A stretch of DNA of 64,000 bases from Diplolepis rosae (GCA_030998225.1 JAPYXD010000724.1:558001-622000), one strand, 5' to 3'. Counted from the stretch's first letter, positions 30,960 through 42,368 are shown. Notes: generated by a model from the sequence alone, not told the origin. Program-made: numbers and translations.

Positions 30960-32160
30960 TTCAATTTCAAATGATTTTAAAATGAGGTATTAATTTCCTG
31001 CATAACATCTATTTACAAAAATACCAGAAAGGCCATCATCCTCAACAATATTAACAAAAACTGGTAACAACTGAACAAATTTTCTGAATATTTTTGATCG
31101 GTGAAGAAATCCAAAGAAATTGTAAACCGAAACAGGGTGAGGGATAGCCAACAACAAATAAATATTCAATAAATTTACAATTATTAACCTTTATTATATT
31201 TTCTCAAAATTTCACACTACAGGGAATATTAAAGAGAGAGAGAGAGATAATGAAAGATATGACTATTTCGAAATTTCCTTCTTCGGATATTGATTTAGTT
31301 GACTTACTTTTTGGAAATCCTATGATGGTTGTAACGATCCAATTTGGAGAACTGTGCCTTAATATTTCAGTCGGAGGCTACTGGGAATTAATTGCTGGAC
31401 CCAATGCTTTTCGAAATCTGCCACTCTGGAGCCACTGATATTCCAAAATTTCCATTTATTCACAGTTGACTTTATTCACTTTAAATTGCGTGGTTGCACT
31501 AGATGAGGAAACTCACTGATAAACGATGAACCGAGTTGCCCGGCAAAATATCTCCAATTCACTCTGGGGGGAACACCACTGATACTTAGGGAGGAAACTT
31601 GTAAGTACGGGAGTGACTTCTGTACCTTATGATGATCCGACGAAAACTGAAGAAGTACTTTTCGAGGGAGAGTTACGAAGTCCAAGATGGTCGCCATTTT
31701 TCAATCGATACTGGTTTTGCCCTGGATATTTTTACCAGCCTCTGGTTGATCCTTCCCCGACCTTGGCACGTGGCTGATTCGCTTGGCTTTTCGTATATTG
31801 AAGAAGAAAGAAGGGGAAGAATATGTTCAAATAATTATTCTCCTCTGGTTTCCCCGACTTTCCTTCTTTTCAGATCAACTAGCTTTTTAATTTCCCTGTT
31901 TTGCTGCGCCGATCGCTATTCCTGTTTATGTAGCGAGTTCCGATGGGGTTCCCTCGTTCACACCTTTGTAAGGGTTTCGACGTTTCATTCATAAGCGTTG
32001 TCTGTTGTATTTCTCTCTCCCTATTACAATTTTACTACCGTACATTTTATTTCGATTAATTAATACCTCCCAAAACATATCGTTTATGCATATTTTATTG
32101 CGAATAAAATTATAATATTATAAATAAAAAAATGTTAATGGTCACAGGACGTGACAGTAG
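30960..32160. other. No gene supported
   Basis: This is AT-rich sequence with an AG microsatellite at about 31231-31247 and a less AT-rich tract (31450-32000). The 121-codon plus frame at 31629-31994 has no recognisable domain or codon signal. I see no element termini. Confidence 0.4.
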
Positions 32161-32185
32161 TTTTAGTTAATTTAGAAATAAAGAT

Positions 32186-32226
32186 CACTAATGAGGACTC
32201 TGATCAGAGTCGAAACGTTTGAAATT
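32186..32226 (+). ncRNA. Hammerhead-like motif beside THAP copy
   Basis: CTAATGA, an 8-bp perfect stem (GACTCTGA/TCAGAGTC) and CGAAACGTTTG occur in hammerhead core order, one base off consensus (CUGAUGA). It is the inverted counterpart of 3690-3722, and both lie beside a THAP copy on the opposite strand. Confidence 0.35.
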
Positions 32227-32397
32227 ATTTAACCTTTTGAGTTATTATTTTTGGATCCTAAAGTAATTTATTAACAACATCGTATCCAGGTTTTTCTATT
32301 TCGGGCATCAAAATTTCAAACTCTGATGGGGAAGAAGCAGCCGCCGGTTTCATGTTCACATCACTTTGACACGACATATCACTACCCGACGATACAT

Positions 32398-32670
32398 TTA
32401 ACGTTGAAACCAACCGCACTTTAAAAGAAAATCACCATTCCTCTTCTGATAAAAGGATTGTTCATCGAAATGTCGATGACAAACAAACAATTGTCTTTCT
32501 GTTACTTGGAGGTATTTTAACCTCGACAAGTAGGGATTTGCGCATGCTTCTATCCATCGTTGTCCAGTATTTTCTCTCTTCGGAAACCGATGAAGAGACA
32601 CATTTTTCTTCCGACCCCTTTTAGAGGTACACCTACGAACAGTACACTGAATTTCGTACTTCGTATCCAT
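32398..32670 (-). pseudogene. THAP-domain gene copy
   Basis: From ATG 32670 the frame encodes a nearly complete THAP domain: C-x4-C (CTVRRC), SLHRFP, RWIEAC, CHRHF. It is closely similar to the plus-strand copy at 3264 but has a sense codon where that copy has TGA. The frame is lost near 32415; the Ser-rich acidic tail continues in another frame to about 32296. Upstream sequence to about 32850 (TACGCGGCGCTAGTTG, TCAACAATTCGT) is shared with 3070-3260, so the duplicated unit includes the presumed promoter. Confidence 0.7.
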
Positions 32671-33189
32671 TATAAAGCGCGATCGCGTAACGAATTGTTG
32701 ATACTTGCATACAAAAATGGCGGAACTCATACAAAGCCGTTCCCCTTGCCGCACTCCATTCGCTTCCTACAACTAGCGCCGCGTACATTACTGCACATGA
32801 ACTACCCTACGGGGACACCCAATACATTAGAGGTTGACCCACCCTGTCGTGAAGTGACCCTTCACTGCTTTGGAATATCTGAATGCATTATCCTATGTTT
32901 ATCACCTCATTCTAGAAATTTTACTCAGAAAATATGTAGAAAGAGATAATGTAGCATGTGATATGATAATGCCATGTGATAGTGAGAAGGTGAAATTATT
33001 TTAATAGAGGTGTAAATGTTCCTTTAATCATCCTTTGCAATTCCTTTGCAAATTCCGTTGCATCTCGGTAATTTTTATTTGCCAAGTTGGAAATTTAAAT
33101 TGATGTTTTCAATTTTTTTGGAATCTAAAATAAATGAAAAAATTGAAAAAAATATTGATATTATGAAGTGCTTTTAAAATATTATTGAC

Positions 33190-33300
33190 ACTTATCAATT
33201 TCCATTGTCCCTGACAACTACTCGTATTTCCCTGACAATTTCCTGACAAACTTTATTTCCTGACATTTTTCTGACTTCCCTAACATGTTGCCACCTTGGA
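33190..33300. repeat. Relic of the CCCTGAC-repeat transposon end
   Basis: Repeated TCCCTGAC/TTTCCTGAC units end in TTGCCACCTTGG, resembling the termini of the element at 45547-49348. No partner end is visible here, so this is a solo fragment. Confidence 0.45.
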
Positions 33301-33463
33301 AAACATCCTGTAAGACTTTGTGCCGCTGTTTTGCAATAGTTACCCTCTAATTTGAAACGTGGACAAGTTAGTTATAAGATATATGTATCTTTCCATATTG
33401 TAAACTATAAAAAATTCAACTTAATTATTGTTCAATAAATAACCATATATTTAAATTCAGTGT

Positions 33464-33469
33464 TTTATT
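33464..33469 (-). terminator. Polyadenylation signal of PSMA2
   Basis: AATAAA on the minus strand lies about 66 bases past the stop codon of the last PSMA2 exon, at the usual distance for a short 3' UTR. Confidence 0.6.
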
Positions 33470-33534
33470 ATACTTGTTTTTTTTTAAATGTGCAAGAAGA
33501 CAATATTGGTGAACATTGCTCAAAAAAGTAAACT

Positions 33535-33865
33535 TTAAGGGATATTGGCCAAGTAATCCTTGACATTCGATGGTTGTAATCTTCGAAAGCCATTAGCATC
33601 ACAAATGCCTACTTCGATGTTGTCTGCCGTCATCTGACCCTCAAAACCTTCTTTGAGAGTCAAAATTGCAGTATGTACAGCATCGTCAAGTTCTAAATCT
33701 TCACTGTATCGTTTCTCAAGGAATGTTTTACCATTGATGAAATTCTTTCCCATTGCAGTTGCCTTCCATGCAAAATATGCACCTGACGGATCACATTGGA
33801 ATAGATAGGGTCTTCCATTGTCCCACCCACAGATTAACAGGGACACACCAAAGGGTCTTACACCT
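33535..33865 (-). CDS. PSMA2: Proteasome subunit alpha type-2, last exon
   Basis: The exon encodes the C-terminal half, from [15 protein letters not shown] to [10 protein letters not shown] and stop (33535-33537). A TTTCAG acceptor lies at 33866-33870; the first base completes the Gly codon split from the previous exon (GG|A), so phases match. It contains the highly conserved [17 protein letters not shown] and [17 protein letters not shown] blocks of the alpha-ring subunit. There are no stops or shifts. The product is a non-catalytic alpha subunit of the 20S core that helps form the gated entry ring. Confidence 0.97.
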
Positions 33866-34021
33866 CTGAAATAAAAAAAAATATTACGTCATTACTATAA
33901 TAATTGACTTGTCGACAAAGCAATTAACTGTACTTATAGTAGGTAACAATAAAGCAGAAGAAAATGATGATTAATAGCAAAAATATTCACTATTCTTATT
34001 AACAATTATTAAATAGTAATA

Positions 34022-35780
34022 CTGTTACGTACGGATGGTAGGTGTGGGAAATAAATAAATAATTAATATTATAAATAATATATTAACATTTATTTCAAAG
34101 ATGACAAGGTGTACGCGGAGGTCGTCCAAACTGTAGGACACTTTCGTGTCCCTTTTTTATTTTTAAGCGGGATCGCTTCCCGGTGTTTTTCCCTAATCCT
34201 GACCTGCTACCGAATGAAAATTTTGAAAGAGTGCTGAAATTTCGATCGGAAGGTTTTACTATAATTTATTATAAACAAAACAGTTTCTAAAATCGTACGA
34301 TACAGCTTACCATTCCGAAGTTATTAATTCTACCAGTCGGTAGGATAAGAGCTGGAGAAGAAGGCTGCCTTCTACGTCACCCTTAATTTTCCTGACCCAC
34401 TGGGCTTCAAAAAAATCTTTGTTGGGCGTGACTAAAACTAGTCACTTTTGTTTGTCCTTTTCACCAATTGCACGCGGTCGCAACAAGCACACATGCACGA
34501 ACTTTCGACACTCTGGCCTTGTTAATCTTATAAAAATGAAAAGGCGGATGGCTTTGAACCAGAAAGAAAACAGTGCTTTTAAATTGTTTTCTTTCTCCAC
34601 TTTTAATTGTTTATAATCTTAATACGGCTCCTCGAAAAATATCTTCTCGTCGTTTTGAGGTTCGACGACAGGATTATTTTTCAGAATTTTTGTTTTTCAG
34701 CGTGAGGCTGTGCGCGAACAATCAACTCTTGCGGCTGACCGACCACAGACGCACTCAAAATATTATTTTGGCGCGAAGCGTAGTGGTAAAAATACGATAG
34801 ATATTTTTTAGCGCGACAACCCCGTGAACGGCTTTCGTCGGAGGAAAGATTTGGAAATTATTTACGTCCGCCCAAGTGTGTGTACTTTAACCAACTTTGT
34901 CGATTCCTAATAACACGTTTGTTCCGAACCGCGGACGGGCAAAAGCAAAGAACCGTGTTTTGCTCTCTAGAGTTCTTACCCGGAGTAAGAAGCTCGTCAG
35001 ACTGCGATTTTTATTTCGAATTAATTTACCTCGTCGACTCGCATCGATGTTATTCAGGTGGGGAATAATGATGACTTAGAATTATTTCTAAGTGGCGTGA
35101 TTTCCATGGGAAAGGAATTTGTGCTGACACTGGACGCGCCAAATACTTGGTAGCTTCGAAATTTCTTTCATCTGTTGCCAAGTGAGAATTTTTTGTAGAT
35201 TTGGCCATTTTATCAATTTATAATGATTCCTGGATTTTTCTAACTCCAGAATTTTATATGTTTATATTTTTAATTTAGGGCCTGATACCTTAACAATTTC
35301 TCATATTTTCAGGAAAATGTTGGTTCAGGTTTTATAGCAATATGTCACTCACTGGCTAACGATATTTCGTTGTCCAAGTTTTTTAAATTAATTTTGATTT
35401 ACAGGAAGGTATTTAGTGGATTCCAGGTAGGGATATTGATTTAAAAGATGTTATTTTGCATATAACATCGATGCCAGCGATCAAGAACTCAGTAAGTAGT
35501 TCCTAACGTGCCTAGGAATCGCCAGAGTAGGTGCGTACGGATGAGCGTAAGCTGCTTACGGCGGACGTAAGGTTATCATGGCGTCGCCGCAAGGGTTTAC
35601 GCGCGTTTAAAACCATTAAGTTCACGTGTGTGCTCGTAGAATCGTTTTGATTCTTTTCCCTTTCCCTTCTCCTTTCTTCTCTATCCTTATCCTACCTACC
35701 TGTGTGCATCGTTCTTTCATCCTCTTATTTCACAATTTAATTTCTTATAACAATTATTGCATCTATCCATCCCCTTGTAC
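34022..35780. other. Intronic sequence, possible LTR remnant
   Basis: The tract starts TGTTACGTACGGATGGTAGG, and GCGGGATCG follows at 34159; both resemble the plus-strand start of the inner element's LTR. I found no matching GTAACA end, so a diverged, incomplete LTR is only a possibility. The short ORFs here have no domain. Confidence 0.3.
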
Positions 35781-35787
35781 ATTGTCG

Positions 35788-35836
35788 TGTTGATACATAC
35801 ATACATACATCTACACACATACACACATACACATAT
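35788..35836. repeat. CATA/CACA microsatellite
   Basis: CATA repeats pass into interrupted ACACATA units. It is a simple sequence repeat with no other feature. Confidence 0.75.
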
Positions 35837-35994
35837 GCAATATAATTAATTTAATATAACTAAAAGAAGGCTTTGAAATAATGCAATATATATATAATAT
35901 AAAAATAAATAATATAAAAATAAATAAAATTTTATATTTCAAAAAAAAATTGTCACCGTATTTGTATTTCAAATTCTTGTTCTTGCTTTATATA

Positions 35995-36541
35995 CCAGGT
36001 GTACAAATAAGTTTTCGCCGTTTTTTCTCAAAAATTGGACATTTATTGTGAAAAAACGGAACCTTATGTTTTATTCGAAGTATTGTCCAACTTATTGTTC
36101 TTCTAGCGTTTGGCACGAATCTTGATCCAATAATGCTTCCAATTTTGCGTCTTCGTACACTTTCGGCCTGCCGCTACGTCCTTTGTCTTCGATGTCAAAT
36201 TCACAGTTCTTAAACTTTTGAACCCACTCACAACTTCTATCATTTAAGGCAGCCTTACCATATGTTTCTACAAGCAATCGATGGGCCTCAGCTACAGATT
36301 TCTTCAAATTGAAAAAGTAAATCAAAAGTTCCCGCAAATGACACTTATTCGGCTCAAAACTCGACATTTCCCCACAAAAAAGAATATATTATACTGATAA
36401 CAATTCACTAATATTTCCAAGTTATGTTGCTGACACATTTCCAGCCTTACAACAGTGACGTTTTACACCTGTAAATTTTAATAAAAACTTAATGATGACG
36501 CCAAATTTTGGCAAACGGCGGAAACTTATTTGTACACCTCA
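35995..36541 (-). mobile_element. Internally deleted mariner with intact TIRs
   Basis: Terminal inverted repeats (CCAGGTGTACAAATAAG on the left, its near-complement on the right, about 28 bp) are flanked by TA on both sides. The minus frame 36367-36092 starts MSSFEPNKCHLRELLIYFF and covers the N-terminal helix-turn-helix (AAL.DRSC..WVQKFKNCEFDIEDK..GRP) to about residue 90. The DD34D catalytic part is deleted, giving a 547-bp non-autonomous element. The retained DNA-binding piece could in principle still bind TIRs. Confidence 0.85.
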
Positions 36542-36617
36542 TACTTTATAATTAATGTGTTTAAATATGTTGATGTTTCTCAAAGCAGATCTAAGTCTAG
36601 AGAAGTTAATGAGGGCC

Positions 36618-36640
36618 AGAACAGTTGGTGACCCAAAGCT
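36618..36640 (+). other. Possible LTR edge and primer-binding site
   Basis: CCAGAACA|GTTGGTGACCC resembles the junction of an LTR ending in CA with a TGG-type primer-binding site. Upstream sequence (from about 35320) could be the LTR, interrupted by the mariner at 35995. No second LTR or coding region is visible. Confidence 0.25.
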
Positions 36641-37266
36641 CTTCTAAGCCTTTACAGGTGAATGCGGGCTTGGACAGTGTGTTCATTTTTCGTGCTTTAG
36701 TAAGCCGAGGTTTCGTACAGGATAGTTCATTAGGCGCACGGGGGGAGCACTTGTATTATACCTACACTTCACATATAGGCATAACATTTACTCCAAAGCG
36801 CACGCACATACACACACATGTATACACTCATTCGCACTTTGTGCCCACCCGCATGGGGATAAGCTGTTCTCTGCCCGTGATCTATCGGCTGTATACGATA
36901 AAGCCACGAGAAAGTATCATTCAAGTGAATGAGATAGAAAGAGAAAGAAGGAATAAGAATGAAGAAAGTATAAGGATGGAAAGAAAGAAAGAGAAAAAAG
37001 AGATTGAATTTGTATGTGAGAAATCATAAAATCCATGGTAGGAGTGAGTATGAAGGCTTTTTCTTTCTGAAACTTTAAGTTTCTTAACTTTAAGCTGCAC
37101 TTTCTCTAACCTTTTTTCTTACTATTATAACTTGTTAAAATTAAGTATTTGAACTTGAAAACTTTTAATTCAGTCTATTTTTAAGAATAATAGTTCTATT
37201 TAATTGATTACAATTTATAATTTTTTATTTTCAAAAATTTATTTATCCCAGTTCCTAATTAAAATA

Positions 37267-37352
37267 GCCTATATTACCAGAGGATCACTGATCACGTATC
37301 AGATAGGATGCGTTCCCGACAGGTGTCCTTGTCGACAATTTCAAACATTTCC
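37267..37352 (+). repeat. Dispersed repeat, inverted copy at 992-1070
   Basis: It has the shared cores CGTATCAGATAG and CGACAGGTGTC in opposite orientation to the first copy. It is non-coding, of unknown family, and lies in the PSMA2 intron. Confidence 0.6.
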
Positions 37353-38571
37353 ACATTTATTGCCATTCCATTGTTTGAACTTCATTTGTTCTTGTTCATA
37401 ATCCTCGACAACGCACTATTTTATTTGATTAGGAAGATAACTTCCACGAGCCTACTTCTTACTGCGAAATTCATTTGTTTTTTTTTCTTGAATCTTGTTA
37501 GTCAATGAGACGGCCCAGCCTCAAGTCTCGGCCTTCTCGTGAAGAAAGTGGAATGAAATTCCCATGAATAATCGCATGGTGGGGTTAAACATATTAAGCC
37601 TGAACTCGCACGCAAAGATTCGTTGACTGAGAGTGCGTTAATTATGCGGAAGTGCATGTGACTCGAACACAGCCATCTAGTCTTCACGGACATTTTCGTT
37701 TGTGACCTCAGAGAGCGCTACGCTAAGTTGCGTTTGTTGCCACTCGCCCAATCATCGAGGTGAAGCAGTTTTGAACGCGGTCAGTGCCTGGATGGACGTC
37801 CCACGTTTATTTTCCCACTTTGTTATTTTATTTTATTTCTTTTTTATGCATTCAGGGATATTAATAATTAAATAATATTAGTTTATAACAATTTTACCTA
37901 CATAAGTAACATTTATGTCACCTTATAATAGAATGATATTTCGTTTAAATCTCATGAGCACTAAATAAATGTTAAGTTCACAAATTAACTTCAAACACCA
38001 TTACAACATTATAAATAATAGAATAAAATCACTAAATAAACAATGCGCAATAATAAAATCATTCTTTTTATATTTACGCACATGGGAAATCTCCACGCGG
38101 ATATTGAGTACTTTCACCCTGCCACCCAATAGAAGCGCGTGTTTAGCCGGGGAGCACGTGTGACTGGAACCTTAAACACGGGCGACCAATCAATGAGTGG
38201 CTATACAATGCCTGGATCGTCACCCATGCCAGGAGAAACGCATATAGTGGAAAGACGGTCTCCTCGTTAACGCATGGTATGCCCTCTCGTTTCAACGCGC
38301 ACAAATTTCGAAACGCCTCCACCGCAAGTGGTATGCAATTTTCGGGGGTGAAAAGCATATTGTCATGCCCACGAAAATGTCGGCCTTCTAGGGATACCGA
38401 AATGCATGTTAAAAGCGGTCTGGAAAGGGTAGAAAATATTGTGTAGAAATATTATAATTTATTGATCAGACTAGACTGGAATGCGATCGGTTAATAAGGC
38501 GCGCGCATACTTAATTGAGGTGGGAATCCTCCAGAGAAGTGGAAATGCGGGGTCATGAGCTTGGTTCCAAA
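37353..38571. other. No gene supported
   Basis: This is intronic sequence of mixed composition. ORFs up to 73 codons lack recognisable domains. I see no element termini. Confidence 0.4.
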
Positions 38572-38733
38572 CAGTGTTCGCAGAACGTGGACGTAAACGG
38601 CCCCCACCATGGACCCTACTAGCTGATGGCTTCTTCCTCGCTCCACTGCCATAGGTTGGTTGAATGAGGAAGACACAATGAGCTCGAAGCATCTATGGTG
38701 GGGGCCGTTTACGTCCACGTTCTGCGAACACTG
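38572..38733. repeat. 39-bp perfect inverted repeat
   Basis: 38572-38610 pairs exactly with 38695-38733 (core ACGTGGACGTAAACGGCC) around an 84-bp loop. A related single arm (CGCAGAACGTGGATGTTTTC) lies at about 46876, so it belongs to a dispersed family. GC content exceeds the surroundings. Confidence 0.75.
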
Positions 38734-38771
38734 GTTCCAGATCCTCAAAATTCAGTCCGGTGCAGCACCCA

Positions 38772-39520
38772 TCAAAAGTAAGAGGCTAACCGCATCTGAT
38801 ATGAGCAAAACTGCTGGTCAGCAAGACCATGTGCCATCGACCGGAACAAGTAATAATCAGATGGCGCAATATCTGGGGAATACGTCGGGTAGGGGTAGGA
38901 CTTCCCATTTGAGCGTTTCCAGGTAGATTTTAACGGGTTTGGCAAGGTAAGGCCGAGCTTTGTCATGTTGTAGAATCACTTTTTTTTTACCGTTCCCCAG
39001 TGATAGTTTCGTTCGGTTTCAACAGCTCATAATAAATAACACCGACCTGGACCACGTAGAAGCATGACCGGGCAGTCCCCATGACTTTCTTCTCTTTGGG
39101 TTGTTGTAATGAATCCATTTTTCATCACCCGTCACGATGCGATGAAGAAAACCCTTCCTTTTTTGCCGCTGAAGCAGTTGATCACAGGCGAAAAAAGGAC
39201 GCTCAACGTCCCTTGGCTTCAAATCATAAGGGACCCAAGTTTCTTGTTTTTGAATCATTCCCGACGCATGTAATCGCTTAGAAATGGCTGAAAGCAAGCT
39301 CTTCTTGCGTTTGGCTTGCATCCTCATCCAGCAATGCCTCCAATTCAACGTCTTCGAAGGATTTTGGCCTTCCTTCACGCGAACGGTCGTCAAAATCGAA
39401 ATCACCGTCTTTGAAGCGACGGAACCAATCACGGCACGTTGTTTCACTTAGAGCAGCATCTCCGTAAAATTTTCAGAGCTCTCCATGCGCTTCAGCCGCT
39501 GTTTTCATATTTCAAAAAAT
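38772..39520 (-). pseudogene. mariner transposase relic in PSMA2 intron
   Basis: The frame 39447-39019 carries LLSAISKRLHASGMI, then QRKGFLHRIVTGDEKWIHYNN, PKRRKSWG and GHAST, the first catalytic Asp region of a mariner transposase. The frame 38966-38772 has YSPDIAPSDYYLFRSMAHGLADQQF, with the third Asp. Frameshifts occur near 39380 and 39010, and the second-Asp segment is missing. It is a different subfamily from the deleted copy at 35995. Confidence 0.85.
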
Positions 39521-40105
39521 CGAATATATGAGGAAGATCATGACCGTTCAAGAGTGCAATCTAGTAAGAAAAGTCTCAGCGCGTCGGAATTGTCCATAAC
39601 AAATCCATCAAATGTCATTCGACACTACTTGACAAAATCGTCGAATTTAGCCTATCAGAAAAACAGATTAAAGTTTTTACTGGTTATCTTGGGAACACCT
39701 TCTGCGAATAAAAGACTTAATGACTTCATTGCAAAACAGTCAATCTCGATCAGTGATCCAAGCTCTTTTTGTGTTTCGTTCTTAAACTACGTACAGAGGA
39801 TCCTAATAAACTTCTAGCTTCTAAATTAAGCATAGATAATGAAGAGTTAATTCCAGAATATTCTGAAAGTATAACTCAATCTTTTGATAAAGACATCCTG
39901 CCACTGCGGTTTGTTTCAAATTCTGGCAAGGACATGTCATTGACGTAGTTTTATCTAATGCTTTTCGTACTTCCTATTTTTAAATTAATAACTTGAATGG
40001 ATTTTCCATAGCATATAAACGTACCTTGATCTTTCCGTTACGTTTATATGCTATGCTAATTTAAATGCTAATTAATAATTTATATATTAATATATAAATG
40101 AACTA
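39521..40105. other. No gene supported
   Basis: This is intronic AT-rich DNA. A short inverted pair around 39995-40055 (GCATATAAACGTA and its complement) may be a small hairpin. Confidence 0.4.
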
Positions 40106-41220
40106 ACAAGGGGAGTGCGTCAATCTTCCCTGAGCTCTCTGCACGAAACTTGCAGTACCGAAAGTTCGATATGAATGAGTAATAATGCCGGAATGACAGG
40201 ACCCACTACCTCAGTTATTTCGAGAAATTGAATTTTGAAAATTGAGGTTTTCGCACGCTCCGAGTGAGTAAAGACCGGTGAGTTCTTCAGTACAGTAAAG
40301 CGGTGGAGTAGTGGTGATGGCTATCGGCTGGCATGCTCGCGGCGCGGGTTCAATTCTTTTTGCCGGTGATATATTTTTTTTCAATTTGTATGCATTGTTA
40401 ATTATTTACAGTGTATTTAGTATAAGTTTTGATCATTTATAATGAATTTAAATTTGAATGAACTTTGCTTTCCACTTGCTTTATTGAAGGAAAATTGTTC
40501 ATGTAGCAATGTAACGTTTATTGAATGTTCCTGATTTCGATAAAATGTATGTTTTACTTGCTTTTATGATAAGTATCACCCTCATGGTTGTAAAGGAAGT
40601 GATACAGAAAACTTGTAAAAATCTTTAAAAAAATTGATATTGTACAATTATTCAAAGAATTAACAATAAATGTTTATTAGGTCATAACAGTGAAGCCTCA
40701 AATTCCTTTTATATGCCTGATAGAATATTATTTGAAGCAATATTTCCTAAATATGTAAATGAATGTTTATTATTGCATAAATAAAGTGTAAACTAAATTT
40801 ACCTTTCAAATAATTAATATTAATATAAATTATGCAAAATATATTGACAGCATTAATTATTATTTATAATTTCTAGTATTTGTTATTAAAATTAAATTCA
40901 TTACAAATGATCAAAACTTATACTAATTACATTGTACATAATTAACAATGTATAAAAATTAAAAAAAAAAATCACCGGCAAAAAGAATTGAACCCGCGCC
41001 GCTAGCATGCCAGCCGATAGCCATAATCATTACGCCACCGCTTTACTGTGCTGAAGGACTTACCGGCCTTTACTTACTCGGCGCGTGCGAAAACCTCAAT
41101 TTTCACAACTCAATTTCTCTAAATAACTGAGGTAGTGGGTCCTGTCACTCCGGCATTATTACTCATTCATATCGAACTTTCGGTACTGCAAGTTTCGTGC
41201 AGAAAGCTCACTCCCCTTGT
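40106..41220. mobile_element. TIR element with about 330-bp arms
   Basis: The ends ACAAGGGGAGTG and CACTCCCCTTGT are reverse complements, and pairing continues for about 330 bp on each side (40106-40440 with 40900-41220) at high identity. The AT-rich centre has no ORF. It is a large foldback MITE in the PSMA2 intron. Each arm contains the tRNA-like block described separately. Target duplications were not resolved. Confidence 0.8.
40299..40365 (+). other. tRNA-like block with pol III A and B boxes in a transposon arm
   Basis: GTAGTGGTGATGGC resembles an A box, and GCGGGTTCAATTC at 40343-40355 closely fits the B box, about 30 bases apart as in tRNA genes. The inverted counterpart is at 40983-41043. 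A full cloverleaf was not confirmed. It suggests that the arms arose from a tRNA or tRNA-SINE and could be transcribed by RNA polymerase III. Confidence 0.5.
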
Positions 41221-42083
41221 AAAACAGTATCTTAATATTATAAGCAGTCTTGTTGAAAATACTGACAACTTATGACTGTTTGGAACGGCCTTTACCATAA
41301 AAAATAAAAATTATACTTCCTCATATGCGATAAGAATAGCATAGCGGAAAGGTGGCAAAAACTTGTTTATGAGTTTAACTTAATTTAGTCATTCAGAGCC
41401 TAGGGCAGCGTAGCTAGAGGACTCACTTCAATGGGAGAAACATTCAGAAACTTTTTAAAAAATCGATTTTTTTCTTTTTGTGGGCTTAAATGGTCCCTTA
41501 GGTTGTTAAGAATGATATTTGAAAGGCCAAATGTGCCTGCACGAAGTAGTGCAAGCTTTGCAGATTGAAGGTTATATTTCTAGAAAATCACATATATTTC
41601 GAATTCTTTACTTAGAGGCTTATGGATCAAAGAAAAGTTTCCAGCCGAGGAGGATCTCTGAAATATGTCTGTTTCCGTTCAAGCGATGTAGATCCACCAT
41701 TTTCTTTTCAAACAGTAACTATAAAAATTTGTTATATACTTTAAGATATGAATTATATTATAGAAAAAAAACGGAATATCAGTATCCTGTACCGTTTTTT
41801 AAAAATGAATCATTGAAATAAACCCAATTTTTTGAGCGCTCTGAGTGATGTTACCCCATAATTCGGTATTGAACAAATCCGGATTTAGCTGAGAATTTTT
41901 TGGAGGAGAAGGAGGAAACTTTATAAAGTATCTAACCTAACATACTTGAATGACCCTAAAGAAAAATGTTAAGATTCCAAAAAAATTCAGGTAGCAACCT
42001 GGTAAGTTTTACAGTTTTTTGCAGTTTTTATAATTGTTTATAATTGACGATTGGAAGTCATTAAGGATAAATTTATAGTTCTT
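41221..42083. other. No gene supported
   Basis: This is intronic. The 100-codon plus frame at 41519-41821 shows no domain and is not supported as a gene. Confidence 0.4.
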
Positions 42084-42368
42084 AGTTCTGGAATCAAGTG
42101 ATAAATATTGGGAAATAAACATGACTTTAAAATAAATTAGAAATAAACATGTCTTAGTAACTACTAAGTCAGTCTCGAAATTAATTAAAGCCTGATGGTG
42201 AAGACGAACATAATCCCAGGATTTATTCAATCCAGATTAAATAGATCCTGACATTGCGGAAGTGGTAAATGATTAGTAGTGTAGGAAAATAAAAAATTGG
42301 GGGTTATATTCCTCAATGATTTAATCGTCATGTTTATTTCCCAATATTTATCACTTGGTTCCAGAACT
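42084..42368. repeat. 42-bp inverted repeat
   Basis: 42084-42125 pairs with 42327-42368 with one mismatch (core GATAAATATTGGGAAATAAA) around a 201-bp loop. It is a probable MITE remnant close to the PSMA2 5' splice site. Confidence 0.7.

Noticed and set aside
31629..31994. 121-aa plus ORF as a host gene
   Set aside because: There is no recognisable domain, no splice or codon support, and an overlapping minus frame.
41519..41821. 100-aa plus ORF in PSMA2 intron
   Set aside because: It is an AT-rich chance frame with no family resemblance and is antisense to the host gene.
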